Of a stretch of 64,000 nt of DNA, positions 51,147 through 59,911 are shown one piece after another (within the stretch, counting starts at the first letter, position 1; each line of letters starts with the position of its first letter). The position numbers were made by a program, and so were the translations under genes. Source of the DNA: Streptomyces sp. NBC_01288 (GTDB taxonomy: Bacteria > Actinomycetota > Actinomycetes > Streptomycetales > Streptomycetaceae); contig NZ_CP108427.1 in the NCBI RefSeq assembly GCF_035982055.1, forward strand, positions 7,253,001-7,317,000. Direction: 5' to 3'. The notes under the pieces were generated by a model. That model was given only the letters and a program-made list of their open reading frames with translations, was not told the DNA's origin and did no database searches.

Positions 51147-51176
51147 GGGCCGGCGGCATCCCGGCGCCGCCGGCCC
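51147..51176. terminator. Bidirectional terminator
   Basis: GGGCCGGCGGC (51147-51157) and GCCGCCGGCCC (51166-51176), a perfect 11-bp stem between the convergent P450 and TerD genes. Confidence 0.8.
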
Positions 51177-51206
51177 GTCCCCTGCTCATGTCCGCAAGGC
51201 TGTCGC

Positions 51207-51791
51207 CTACTTCCGTACGGCGAACTTCATCAGCTCCCGCTCGTCACCCTGCTTGATCTTGCCGGTCTCGTTGATGACCTGGAGCTTCCAACTCCCGCCC
51301 TCCCGGACCGCCTTGGCGACCGCGCAGCTGTTGTGGTCGCTGAGCAGGTTGGGCCAGATCTCGGCGACCTGCTGGGTGCTGCCGCCCGTGGCGTCGTAGA
51401 CCTTGAAGGCGATGTTGCGTGCCTTCTGGAAGGAACTGCCCTTCTTGTAGGCGGCGGCCACGAACACGATCGACGTGATGTTGCCGGGTATCCGCGCGAG
51501 GTCGACGGTCACCGTCTCGTCGTCGCCCTCGCCCTTGCCGGTCTGGTTGTCGCCGCTGTGCACCAACGAGCCGTTGCCCAGCGGGTCCACGGAGTCGAGC
51601 CCCGCGAGCCGCACCGGGTCCTGACCCTGCATCGCGATGGCGATGAGATCGAGGTCCGTACCTGCCTTCTGGCGCAGCTTCCCGATGAAGCCGCCGCTGC
51701 TGCCGACGGTCGGGTCCCAGGACGCCCCGATCTCCAGATGGGTCACTCCGTCCAGATCCGCCGGACCGTCTTCCTTCGTGAGCGTGATCAT
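51207..51791 (-). CDS. TerD-family stress protein
   Basis: A 194-residue TerD domain protein: LEIGASWDPTVGSSGGFIG, DLDLIAIAMQG and SLVHSGDNQTGKGEGDDETV, with the conserved acidic loops (DDE) that bind Ca2+. These cytoplasmic proteins belong to the tellurite/stress systems and affect calcium-dependent signalling and differentiation in Streptomyces. It is monocistronic here, without other ter genes nearby. Confidence 0.9.
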   Translation of the reverse strand: MITLTKEDGPADLDGVTHLEIGASWDPTVGSSGGFIGKLRQKAGTDLDLIAIAMQGQDPVRLAGLDSVDPLGNGSLVHSGDNQTGKGEGDDETVTVDLARIPGNITSIVFVAAAYKKGSSFQKARNIAFKVYDATGGSTQQVAEIWPNLLSDHNSCAVAKAVREGGSWKLQVINETGKIKQGDERELMKFAVRK

Positions 51792-51858
51792 GCGTGATCG
51801 ATCCTTTTGATCGTGGGACTCAGACGCACGAATTCTGCCTTCTTTACCGGGCTTTGGG

Positions 51859-52551
51859 CTACTCCCGTCCGGATGCGGTCATAGCGAACAACCCGGCGGC
51901 CAGGGCCGCGAGCAGGAGCGGGTAGCGCAGGCCGTGGTGCAGCGTGAGCCAGGCGCCGAGGACCGCGCCCGCGACCATGCCGACGACCGCCAGGCCGCGG
52001 CGGAGCGAACCGGGGCCCCAGCCGTTGCCCGCGACCGAGTCGGCGACCAGCGCGGTCAGGGTCGACGTCAGGACCGTGGTGGTCGAGATGTCGGCGACCT
52101 TGAGCGTGCGGACCGCCGCGTTGCGCAGTCCCATCGCGAAGGCGGTGAGGGCGATGAGGGGGTAGGTGGTGGCATGGTTCCCCGGCGCGGCGAAGGCGAT
52201 GACGGCCGCCACACCCACCAGCACCGCCTCCGCGCCGAGACTCACCCGGGCCCAGGTGCGCCGCGACCCGGTGTCCATCCGCACCGAGATCCGGCCCCCG
52301 GCCACCACGCCCACGAGGAAGGCGCCGAGGGAGGTGAGGTTGTGGAGCACCGAGAACCCGGGCGCCCCGGCGGCGGCGAAGCCCAGGACCACCACATTGC
52401 CGGTCATGTTCGCGACGAAGACATGCCCGAGGCCCAGATAGCTGACGGCGTCGATGAGCCCGCTGACCACGGTCAGCCCCAGCAGCACGGCCACCAGCCG
52501 CACTCCGCGCGCTTCACGGTCGTAGGACTTGGATGGTGTGTTCTCGGCCAT
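51859..52551 (-). CDS. YoaK/DUF1275 membrane protein
   Basis: A 230-residue polytopic protein of the YoaK family: GLTVVSGLIDAVSYLGLGHV and FVANMTGNVVVLGFA near the start, GLRNAAVRTLKVADISTTTV in the middle, six hydrophobic helices in all. ATG 52551 gives a soluble start MAENTPSKSYD. Transport of small solutes has been proposed for the family but is unproven. Confidence 0.85.
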   Translation of the reverse strand: MAENTPSKSYDREARGVRLVAVLLGLTVVSGLIDAVSYLGLGHVFVANMTGNVVVLGFAAAGAPGFSVLHNLTSLGAFLVGVVAGGRISVRMDTGSRRTWARVSLGAEAVLVGVAAVIAFAAPGNHATTYPLIALTAFAMGLRNAAVRTLKVADISTTTVLTSTLTALVADSVAGNGWGPGSLRRGLAVVGMVAGAVLGAWLTLHHGLRYPLLLAALAAGLFAMTASGRE

Positions 52552-52562
52552 GAACGCAATGT

Positions 52563-52596
52563 AGCGGCGGCCCCCGGTGTGCCGGGGACCGCCGCT
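52563..52596 (-). terminator. Terminator after the transglycosylase gene
   Basis: 15-bp arms (52563-52577 with 52582-52596) with one mismatch and a 4-nt loop, 27 bp past the stop of the lytic transglycosylase gene on the minus strand. Confidence 0.75.
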
Positions 52597-52622
52597 GTGT
52601 GGTGCGTGTGTGGAGCCGGTGA

Positions 52623-53039
52623 TCAGTACCAGCCGTTGGACTGCCAGAAGCTCCAGGCGGCCGTGGGGCTGCCGTAGCGGGAGTTCATGTAGTCCAGGCC
52701 CCACTTGATCTGGGTGGCGGCGTTGGTCTTCCAGTCGGAGCCGGCCGAGGCCATCTTCGAGCCCGGGAGGGCCTGGACCAGGCCGTAGGCGCCGGAGGAG
52801 GAGTTCGTGGCGGTGACGTTCCAGCCGCTCTCGTGCTCGACGATCTTGCTGAACGCGTTGTACTGCGCGGCGCTCGGGATCATCTTGTGCGCGACCGACT
52901 GAGCGGAGGAGGCGGAGGTCGTCGCGGCCTGGGCGGGAGCCGAGGTCAGCACGAGACCGGTGGTGGCGGCGGCCAGAGCGGCGGCGGTCAGGGCCTTCTT
53001 CGGGGAGGCGATGCGAGCGACGATGCGGGAGACGGACAC
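52623..53039 (-). CDS. Secreted lytic transglycosylase (SLT domain)
   Basis: A 138-residue exported protein from GTG 53039. The signal peptide is MSVSRIVARIASPKK plus AALAAATTGLVL, cleaved near APAQA. The mature ~90 residues are a minimal SLT-like domain: catalytic Glu in FSKIVEHESGW, GAYGLVQAL and YMNSRYGSPTAAWSFWQ at the end. No LysM or other binding domain is present. It should cleave peptidoglycan glycan strands at the surface. Upstream is a 364-bp AT-rich palindromic region. Confidence 0.85.
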   Translation of the reverse strand: MSVSRIVARIASPKKALTAAALAAATTGLVLTSAPAQAATTSASSAQSVAHKMIPSAAQYNAFSKIVEHESGWNVTATNSSSGAYGLVQALPGSKMASAGSDWKTNAATQIKWGLDYMNSRYGSPTAAWSFWQSNGWY

Positions 53040-53403
53040 GGAGAACCTGTTTCTTCGGGGACAGAGGCGTCGTACGCCTGCCGGTGTCACGCGGTGCGCG
53101 GCGGGGGCAATGCGTCGGCGCCGAGGCCCGTGAGGACTCGTCGGCGCCGTGCGACTGCTCCAGAGAAACACTCTCGATCCGTGTCCGCAAAGACCCCTTT
53201 TACTAGTTGTGGTCGCATGTGGGTGAAAGGTGAACTGTGTGACCTGGCTCTCAAACCCCAGGTCAGAGGGTGTTTGGGACGCGTACATGACACCCCTAAA
53301 CACTACTAATCCAAGTAGTTCGTGACATGGGTCATGTGGGCCGCTTCACCACCTCTGTCACGGCCGGTGCGCGCCGCCTCACGCAGGGGTTAGATTTCTG
53401 GCC
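53040..53403. promoter_or_regulatory. Palindrome-rich intergenic region
   Basis: The interval holds the leader of the transglycosylase gene and the promoter of the kinase gene, but no gene. It contains a GACCTGG...CCAGGTC hairpin near 53240-53265, a perfect inverted repeat ACTACT-AATCCA-AGTAGT (53302-53319) and ACATG-GGT-CATGT (53325-53337). Parts are notably AT-rich. No known riboswitch class could be matched, including the ydaO type often found before such genes. Confidence 0.5.
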
Positions 53404-54099
53404 ATGCCGGCCAGGGGGAACGCGACGGGGAAGCTGATCGGCTCCGGCCGTACCGCGGACGTGTACGAGATAGACGAGGCGTGGGTGCTGCGCCGCAATC
53501 GGGAGGACTGGGGGGACGTGGCGGCCGAGGGCGCGGTGATGGAACACGTGCGGGCCCACGGCTATCCCGTGCCCCGGGTGCGCACGGAGGGCTCGGGCGC
53601 CTCACGCACCTCGCGTACCGATCTCGTGATGGAGCGGCTGACCGGGCCCACCATGGTGGAGGCACTCGTCACGGGCGCGATCGACGCGGTGGAGGCGGGG
53701 ACCGTGCTCGCTTCCCTGCTGCGGCGGTTGCACGCGATCCCCGGTCGGCGGCCCGGAACCCGGGTGCTGCACCTCGACCTGCACCCGGAGAACGTGATCC
53801 TCACCCCGGACGGGCCCCGCGTCATCGACTGGGGTACGGCGGAGGACGGTGACCCCGGGCTGGACTGGGGGCTCTCCGCGATCATCCTCGCCCAGGTCGC
53901 CGTGGACGACGACCAGCCGGTCGCCGAACCGGCGCGCGCGTTGCTCGTCTCGCTGCTCGCGGATCCCTCCGGGCTCACGGGGGAGGGGTTGGCCGAGGCG
54001 CGGAGGAGGCGGGCGGTCAATCCGACGATGACTGCGCGTGAGGTCGAACTGCTGGGTGTCGCGGAGGAGTTGGTGCGGTCGGTCGCGCTTCTGCCGTAG
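53404..54099 (+). CDS. Aminoglycoside phosphotransferase (APH)-family kinase
   Basis: A 231-residue small-molecule kinase: GRTADVYEIDEAWVLRR (nucleotide loop and Lys/Arg substitution), HLDLHPENVILTPDG (catalytic Asp and Asn) and VIDWGTAEDGDPGLDWG (metal Asp), the APH/choline-kinase fold. The usual Lys of the N-lobe reads Arg-Arg, a common variation. Substrate unknown; resistance is only one possibility. It overlaps the downstream XRE gene by 83 bp, convergently. Confidence 0.8.
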   Translation: MPARGNATGKLIGSGRTADVYEIDEAWVLRRNREDWGDVAAEGAVMEHVRAHGYPVPRVRTEGSGASRTSRTDLVMERLTGPTMVEALVTGAIDAVEAGTVLASLLRRLHAIPGRRPGTRVLHLDLHPENVILTPDGPRVIDWGTAEDGDPGLDWGLSAIILAQVAVDDDQPVAEPARALLVSLLADPSGLTGEGLAEARRRRAVNPTMTAREVELLGVAEELVRSVALLP

Positions 54100-54919
54100 C
54101 GATGGAGGAGGCCAGGAGGGCGAGCTTGTCCGCCGCGTCGGTGCCGGGGTCCGGGTGGTAGACGACGAGGGTCTGGCCCGGGGCGCCGTCGATGCTCAGG
54201 CGTTCGCGGTTGAGTTGGAGGCCGCCGACCTGGGGGTGGGCGAGGTGCTTGGGGGCGGCTTCGCAGGCCAGGACGTCGTGGCGGGCCCAGAGATGGCTGA
54301 ACAGGGGGCTGGCCAGGGAGAGTTCACCGACCAACTCGATGAAACGGGGGTCGTCGGTGTCAGTACCGACGGACTCGCGGAAACCGGCGACCATGCCTCC
54401 GGCGGCGCTCTCCCAGTACGGGTACAGGGCCTGCTCGGCGGGGTCGAGGAACAGCGACCGTAGCCGATTGGCCCCTGCGGCGAAGCGCGGGGAGAGCGCG
54501 GTCGCGAGGGAGTTGGCGGCCAGGACGTCGAAGTAGCGGCCCTCCACGAGTGCGGGGAGGGGGAGCGTGGCGATGAGCTTGGTGATGCCCGGGGGGACGG
54601 TTTCCTTGCGGGGGCGGGGCCTGGTGCGGTGTCGGCGGGGCTTGGCGGCGCCGAGGCGCAGGAGGTGGGCTGTCGCGTCGTCGTCGAGTCGCAGCACGCG
54701 GGCTATGGACTCCAGGACCTGTACGGAGGGGTTGCGGTCGCGGCCCTGTTCCAGGCGCAGGTAGTAGTCGGCGCTGATGCCGGCGAGCATCGCGACCTCT
54801 TCGCGGCGCAGGCCGGGCACGCGGCGGACCCCGAAGGCGGGGATGCCCGCCTGTTCGGGGGTGACGAGTTCGCGGCGGGCGCGGACGTACTCGCCCAGCG
54901 GGTTCGGTTCGTCGGCCAT
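54017..54919 (-). CDS. XRE regulator with MmyB-like ligand-binding domain
   Basis: A 300-residue regulator. N-terminal HTH (LGEYVRARRELVTPEQAGIP, RRVPGLRREEVAMLAGISAD, YYLRLEQGRDRNPS) followed by an MmyB-type PAS-like domain (LIATLPLPALVEGRYFDVLA, ASPLFSHLWARHDV, YHPDPGTDAADKL). These bind fatty-acid-like ligands. It is divergent from an alpha/beta hydrolase gene, which it probably represses; this pairing is common in Streptomyces. The extreme C-terminus is coded within the kinase gene overlap. Confidence 0.88.
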   Translation of the reverse strand: MADEPNPLGEYVRARRELVTPEQAGIPAFGVRRVPGLRREEVAMLAGISADYYLRLEQGRDRNPSVQVLESIARVLRLDDDATAHLLRLGAAKPRRHRTRPRPRKETVPPGITKLIATLPLPALVEGRYFDVLAANSLATALSPRFAAGANRLRSLFLDPAEQALYPYWESAAGGMVAGFRESVGTDTDDPRFIELVGELSLASPLFSHLWARHDVLACEAAPKHLAHPQVGGLQLNRERLSIDGAPGQTLVVYHPDPGTDAADKLALLASSIATAEARPTAPTPPRHPAVRPHAQSSSD

Positions 54920-55176
54920 CTCCTCACTGTAAAGCGGCAGGCGGGACGCGTGCCTGGTCCTGTCACCCCCAGGGTCGGCGGGGCACTGGTTGGGGGGTGG
55001 GGTGGGCGGCAGCGTTGGCGTCGGCCGGTCGGTGGCCGCTCGGTGGCCACGCCAATGGCCGCTGGATGGCCGGTCGGGTGCGTGCTGATCAGTGCGCAGT
55101 CGGCCGAGTGCGTGCCGATCGGCGCGCCGGCCGCCCCGGCTCGGTAACCCCCGTCACCTCACCAAGGAGCACAGTC

Positions 55177-55902
55177 ATGTCTACCTATCTGCTGGTACAC
55201 GGCGCCTGGCACAGCGGGCAGGCCTGGGACCGGGTGGTCCCGCTGCTGACGGCTGCCGGACACCGGGTGCTCGCCCCGTCCCTCACCGGGTACGGCGACA
55301 AGGCGCACCTGCTCGGCCCCGAGGTCGGCCTCGACACCCACGTCGACGACGTCGTCGGGCTGATCACCGAGGAGGACCTCACGGACGTGGTCCTCGTGGG
55401 GCACAGCTACGCCGGGCTGGTCGTCTCCGGCGTGGCCAACACGCTCCCGGACCGGATCGCCCAACTCGTCTACCTCGACGCGATGGTCCCGGTGGACGGC
55501 GAGCGCGCGACCGACCTGCTGCCCGTGACCCAGGTCCTGATCGACCTGGCCGCGCAGTCCGACACCCCCTGGCGGATTCCGCCGCTGCCCGAACTCCCGC
55601 CGCCCGGTGGCCTGTTCGGGGTCACCGATCCGGCGGACGTGGCCTGGCTGCGCACGATCATCTCGGACCAGCCGGCGCTGTGCCTCCAGCAACCCGTACG
55701 GCTGGACAACCCCGCCGCGAACGCGATCCCCCGCACCCACATCCACTGCGTGGGCAGCGAACCGGAAGGCTTCGAGCGGCGACCCGTCCCCGCGACCCAG
55801 CCCAACGGCACCCCGGCCCAGGTGTGGGAACTGGAGACCGGCCACGACTGCATGATCACCAAGCCGACCGAACTCGCCGAGCTGCTTCTCAAGTTGGGCT
55901 GA
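55177..55902 (+). CDS. Alpha/beta hydrolase (esterase/HNL-like)
   Basis: A 241-residue hydrolase: YLLVHGAWHSGQAW (oxyanion), nucleophile elbow VLVGHSYAGLVVSG with Ser in GHSYAG, and His in LETGHDCMITKP. It matches salicylate-esterase/hydroxynitrile-lyase-like hydrolases. ATG 55177 has AAGGAG 7 nt upstream. It is divergent from the MmyB-like regulator across 257 bp containing repeated GTGCG and CGGCC motifs, and is its probable target. Confidence 0.87.
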   Translation: MSTYLLVHGAWHSGQAWDRVVPLLTAAGHRVLAPSLTGYGDKAHLLGPEVGLDTHVDDVVGLITEEDLTDVVLVGHSYAGLVVSGVANTLPDRIAQLVYLDAMVPVDGERATDLLPVTQVLIDLAAQSDTPWRIPPLPELPPPGGLFGVTDPADVAWLRTIISDQPALCLQQPVRLDNPAANAIPRTHIHCVGSEPEGFERRPVPATQPNGTPAQVWELETGHDCMITKPTELAELLLKLG

Positions 55903-56087
55903 ACCGGACGAGGGGGCGCTGCGCCAACCGGGAGTTGATCAGCCTTCGATCACCTCGCGTCCAAATGGGGCTGCAAGCGGTCATAAAGTACGGCCGTTTT
56001 GGCGGTGTTGCGCCTGTTTCGGGCAGCCGTGGACCGCGTTCCGGGACACGCGCGTGGAGTCGGTGGCGTACGGACACACTGGGCCTC

Positions 56088-58244
56088 GTGCCGGACACGA
56101 CTCACCCGAACCCCGGGAACCTCGGGAATCTGCCGCCCGAGACCCATAGTTTCGTCGGGCGGCGCGACGAACTCGCCCTGCTTCAGGCCTTGTTGGACCC
56201 GGGCTCCGGGCAGGCGGGCCGGTTGGTGAGTGTGGTCGGGGTGGGCGGGGTCGGCAAGACCCGGCTCGCCCTGCGCGCGGCGGCGGGGGTCAAGGACGCC
56301 TACCCCGACGGTGTGTGGCTGACCGAGCTGTCCCCCCTGCACACCCCCGGACTCGTCGACCTCGCGGTCATGGAGACCCTCCGGCTCGCCGACCAGTCCA
56401 CCCGTCCGGTGATCGACGTCATCGCCGAATGGGCGCACGGCAAAAGGCTGTTGCTCGTCCTCGACTCCTGCGAGCACCTCCTCGCCGACTGCGCCAAGGT
56501 CGCCGCCGCGCTGCTGGCCCGCGCGCCCGAGCTGCGCATCCTCGTCACCAGCCGCGAACGGCTCGCCCTGCCCGGCGAGGAGGTCCTCTACCTCGAACCG
56601 CTCCCCGTGGACGGCGGCATCGGTGACGGTACCGGCGAGAGTGCCGCCGCCGGTGACGCCGTGGCCCTGTTCGCCGAGCGCGCCGCCGACGCCGGGCGGC
56701 CGTTGAGCGAGGACGACGTGGCCGGCCGTGCCATCGCCGCCGCCGTCTGCCGTCGCCTCGACGGCATCCCCCTCGCCCTCGAACTCGCCGCCGCCCGCCT
56801 CGCCGACCTCACCCTCGACCAACTCCACGCCCGGCTCGGCGAACGCCTGCCCTCGCCCTCCGATCTGCCGTCGACCCTGGACCTGTTGACCTCCGCCCCC
56901 GGTGAACGCCCGCCCCGCCACCAGACGTTGCGCACCGCCATCGGCTGGAGCCACGAACTCTGCGCCCCGCTCGAACGCCTGCTGTGGGCCCGGCTCTCCG
57001 TCTTCACCGGCGGGTTCTGCGCGGAGACCGCCCAACAGGTGTGCGCGGGCGGGCCGTTGGCCCCGGAGCGGATTCCCGGGCTGCTCGCCCGGCTCGTCGC
57101 GCAGTCCATCGTGCTGCCCGACCCCGTCATCTCGGCCCGCTACCGGATGCTCGACACCGTCCGCGAGTACGGCACCGACTGGCTGTACGCGCTGGGTGAG
57201 GAACGTGCCGTACGGCGACGCCACCGCGAGCACTACGCCCGCCTCGCCCATCAGGGCTGCGCCGAGTGGAACACCGGGCGGCAGGTCGCCTGGTGCGAGC
57301 GGGTGCTGAGCGAACACGCCGACTTCCGGGCGGCGGTCGAGAGCGCGCTCGCCGAACCGGACCGTACGGCGGCCGTGGAGATGGCGGGCCATGTCGGGTT
57401 CCTGTGGCGACACTGCGGCTACCTCCGCGAGGCCCAGGCCTGCCTGGACCAGGCCCTCGCCGCCGACCCGCCGCCCGGCCACGGCCGCACCCTCGCCCTG
57501 TGGTCGCGCGGCGCCGTCGCCATCCTCCAGGGCGACCAGGAGGCGGCGGCCAACTGGGCGGTCCGCTGCGCCGACGCGGCCCGCGAACAGGGTTCCCGGG
57601 TCGCGATGGTCGCCGCCGTGTACGTGCGGGGCGGTCAACTGGCCCTCACCAGCCGCCTCGCCGAGGCGATCGACGTCCTCGCCGCCGCACCCCAACTCCC
57701 GATCCAGGACGACGCGTTCGGAGCCGCCCAGCTCCAGGTCCGGCTCGCGCTCTCCCTCGCGCTCGTCCTGCGCGGCGAGTACGGGCGGGGCCGCGAGGTC
57801 GCCGACGAGGTGCGCACGGCCAGCCGGAAGCAGGGCGAGTACTGGTGCGGGGCCTACGCCGACTACCTGATCGCCCAGGCGGACCTGGGGCGCGGTGACA
57901 TACCGGCCGCGGTGCACGGCGCCCGCACCTCGATCGCGGGCCACGCCCTGCTGCACAACACGGCCGGCGCGGCCATGTCCCTCGACCTCCTGGCCGCCGC
58001 CGTCGTCGCGACCGGCGCCGCCCACCGCGCCGCCCGCCTCCTCGGCATCGGCACCCGGCTCTGGGAACTGACCGGCCGCGCCCAGATGGACTCCCCGGAC
58101 CTCATCGCCACCCGCCGCACCTGCGAACTCCGCGTCCGCGAACACCTCGGCGACGACGCCTACGGGACGGGATACCGGGAGGGCCTGGCGATGTCGTACG
58201 ACGAGGGGATCGCGTACGCGAGCAGTCGTTCAGCTGGTCAGTGA
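56088..58244 (+). CDS. NB-ARC/TPR ATPase lacking a DNA-binding domain
   Basis: A 718-residue protein from GTG 56088. N-terminal STAND/NB-ARC NTPase: VVGVGGVGKTRLA (Walker A, near 55), LLLVLDSCEHLL (Walker B) and RILVTSRERLALPGE; then TPR-like helices to the end (REAQACLDQALAA, AAARLADLTLDQ). It is close to the AfsR/LuxR ATPase family, but the usual BTAD or LuxR HTH is absent at both ends. It probably acts as a ligand- or protein-sensing switch for another regulator. The 3' end overlaps the SnoaL-like gene by 7 bp. Confidence 0.83.
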   Translation: MPDTTHPNPGNLGNLPPETHSFVGRRDELALLQALLDPGSGQAGRLVSVVGVGGVGKTRLALRAAAGVKDAYPDGVWLTELSPLHTPGLVDLAVMETLRLADQSTRPVIDVIAEWAHGKRLLLVLDSCEHLLADCAKVAAALLARAPELRILVTSRERLALPGEEVLYLEPLPVDGGIGDGTGESAAAGDAVALFAERAADAGRPLSEDDVAGRAIAAAVCRRLDGIPLALELAAARLADLTLDQLHARLGERLPSPSDLPSTLDLLTSAPGERPPRHQTLRTAIGWSHELCAPLERLLWARLSVFTGGFCAETAQQVCAGGPLAPERIPGLLARLVAQSIVLPDPVISARYRMLDTVREYGTDWLYALGEERAVRRRHREHYARLAHQGCAEWNTGRQVAWCERVLSEHADFRAAVESALAEPDRTAAVEMAGHVGFLWRHCGYLREAQACLDQALAADPPPGHGRTLALWSRGAVAILQGDQEAAANWAVRCADAAREQGSRVAMVAAVYVRGGQLALTSRLAEAIDVLAAAPQLPIQDDAFGAAQLQVRLALSLALVLRGEYGRGREVADEVRTASRKQGEYWCGAYADYLIAQADLGRGDIPAAVHGARTSIAGHALLHNTAGAAMSLDLLAAAVVATGAAHRAARLLGIGTRLWELTGRAQMDSPDLIATRRTCELRVREHLGDDAYGTGYREGLAMSYDEGIAYASSRSAGQ

Positions 58245-58684
58245 CGTGGGGTGGGGCCGCCGAACGGCAGGAACAGGGTCCGGGTGTCGATCAGCCAAGT
58301 CCCGTCCACCTGGCGGAAGTTGTCCTCGTAGTGCCCGACCTGGACCGGGGGGCCGGCGGGGACCATGCCGCCGTGATGGCCGTCGACGCGGTACGTCGTG
58401 AAGTACGCGGTCGAGATCGCCGTGCCGGGGGAGGTGAGGGTGACCAGGACGTTCGACATCAGGCGGCGCGACAGCCGACCGGCGGGGCGTGCGCCGAAGT
58501 ACTTCCGCAGCGCCTCCCGCCCCTCGACCGCTCTGTCCCCCTCCGGCCACTCCCAGCGGCCGTCCTCCGTGAACAGCCCGGCGACGGAGGCCGGGTCACC
58601 GAGATCGAGGCGGCGGACGAAGTCCAGGATGACGCGCTCACAGGCACGTTCGGCGAGAAGGCGTTGCAAAGGGTCAAGGTCCAT
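58238..58684 (-). CDS. SnoaL-like (NTF2-fold) protein
   Basis: A 148-residue protein of the SnoaL_4/NTF2 family: ILDFVRRLDLGDPASVAGLF, then EDGRWEWPEG and YEDNFRQVDGTWLIDTRTL. The fold hosts ketosteroid isomerases, dehydratases and polyketide cyclases; no catalytic pair can be assigned with confidence. It converges with the NB-ARC/TPR gene. Confidence 0.8.
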   Translation of the reverse strand: MDLDPLQRLLAERACERVILDFVRRLDLGDPASVAGLFTEDGRWEWPEGDRAVEGREALRKYFGARPAGRLSRRLMSNVLVTLTSPGTAISTAYFTTYRVDGHHGGMVPAGPPVQVGHYEDNFRQVDGTWLIDTRTLFLPFGGPTPRH

Positions 58685-58760
58685 GCGGTCGTTGGTACCA
58701 GCCGCACCCCTCGCCCCACGACCGATTTATGCCCGCGCCGGAATGGCGTCCGTGACCGGA

Positions 58761-59795
58761 CTACACCGCCACGTACGTCACCGGTTCGCTCCCCGTCCGC
58801 TCCTCCGCCTGGCCCAGTTTGACCAGTCGGCGGAGGTGCGCCTCGGCCTCCGAGACCGCGATGTTCCGTGACTGGTACGGGATTTGGGCCCAGGGCCGGT
58901 TCCACTCCATCCGCTCGGCGACCTGCCAGGGCGTGAGCGGTTCGGAGAGGAGGGAGAGGAGGTCGGCCAGGCGGTCCTCGTGGTGGGCGAGCAACTCCCT
59001 TACGCGACCGGCCGCGTCGGTGAACGTGTGCTGGTGGGCCGGAAGCACCTCCGCCGGGGCCAGCCGGCCGATCCGCTCCAGCGAGTCGAGGTAGTCGCCG
59101 AGCGGATCGGGGAGTGTGTCGTCGTTCGGGTCCTCGTACAGGCCGATGTGCGGGGTGATCTCCGGGAGCAGATGATCGCCGGAGAACAGGCGTCCGTGGC
59201 CCGGGAGTTGGGCCGGGTGGTCCTCCTCCAGGTGCAGGCAGACGTGGCCTGGGGTGTGGCCCGGGGTCCAGATCGCGCGCAGCCGTCGCCCGGCCAGGTC
59301 GAGGAGTTCGCCGGGGACGATCTCCCGGTCGGGGAGGGCGGGCGCGAGTCCCGGCACACTGCGCGGGCGTGCGGCACGCAGGGGTGCGAGGTGCTCCTCG
59401 GGGGCACCGGCCGCCGTGAGCTTCGCCGTCATGTACGCCAGCCAGCGCCCCGGTTGGGTCGAACGGGCCCGCCGTACGATCGCCGTGTCCGCCGCGTGCA
59501 TCGCGAGCCACGCCCCGGACGCCTCGCGCACCTGCCCGGACAGGCCGTGGTGGTCGGGGTGGTGGTGGGTGATGACCACGCCGTGGACCTCGTCGACGGA
59601 CGTCCCGCAGGCCGCCAGGCCCGCGACCAGGGTGTCCCACGAGGCCGGGTCGTCCCAGCCCGTGTCGACCAGGACCGGTCCGCGGTCGGTGTCGACGACG
59701 TAGACGAGGGTGGTCCCCAACGGGTTGTCGGGGATGGGGACTTCGATGGAGCGAACGCCGCCGCCGTGGTCGTGGACCTGCCCCATGGACGTCAT
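58761..59795 (-). CDS. MBL-fold metallo-hydrolase
   Basis: A 344-residue protein: the metal site THHHPDHHG (His77-79, Asp81, His82), then TPGHTPGHVCLHLEE, HLLPEITPHIGLY and HQHTF as later ligands, followed by a C-terminal helical domain (about 270-344). It resembles lactonase/glyoxalase II-like MBL hydrolases with an extra helical cap. ATG 59795 (GGGGAG upstream) is preferred over ATG 59840. It is divergent from the aldehyde dehydrogenase, with the shared operator-like box in between. Confidence 0.85.
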   Translation of the reverse strand: MTSMGQVHDHGGGVRSIEVPIPDNPLGTTLVYVVDTDRGPVLVDTGWDDPASWDTLVAGLAACGTSVDEVHGVVITHHHPDHHGLSGQVREASGAWLAMHAADTAIVRRARSTQPGRWLAYMTAKLTAAGAPEEHLAPLRAARPRSVPGLAPALPDREIVPGELLDLAGRRLRAIWTPGHTPGHVCLHLEEDHPAQLPGHGRLFSGDHLLPEITPHIGLYEDPNDDTLPDPLGDYLDSLERIGRLAPAEVLPAHQHTFTDAAGRVRELLAHHEDRLADLLSLLSEPLTPWQVAERMEWNRPWAQIPYQSRNIAVSEAEAHLRRLVKLGQAEERTGSEPVTYVAV

Positions 59796-59869
59796 GGACT
59801 CCCCAATCGCCGCCTTCCGGCCACTATACGTGGACTCCATCGACCGGAACTGGTATTCAGTCTTCGTAT

Positions 59870-59884
59870 CTGATGGATCGTCAG
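59870..59884. promoter_or_regulatory. Operator-like box before the aldehyde dehydrogenase gene
   Basis: CTGATGGATCGTCAG, nearly identical in sequence and distance to the box before the P450 (49840-49854). It lies in the MBL/aldehyde dehydrogenase divergent region and may act on both. Confidence 0.6.
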
Positions 59885-59911
59885 ACAGCGGTACCGGGGA
59901 GGCGTTCGGCC

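Noticed and set aside
53040..53310. ydaO (c-di-AMP) riboswitch upstream of the transglycosylase
   Set aside because: Such genes often have one, but the conserved GGGTGAATC-type core segments were not found.
53404..54099. Aminoglycoside resistance gene
   Set aside because: It has the APH-type kinase fold, but nothing in sequence or context shows an antibiotic substrate.
59841..59856. KstR box before the aldehyde dehydrogenase
   Set aside because: GGAACTGGTATTC misses several fixed positions of TnnAACnnGTTnnA.
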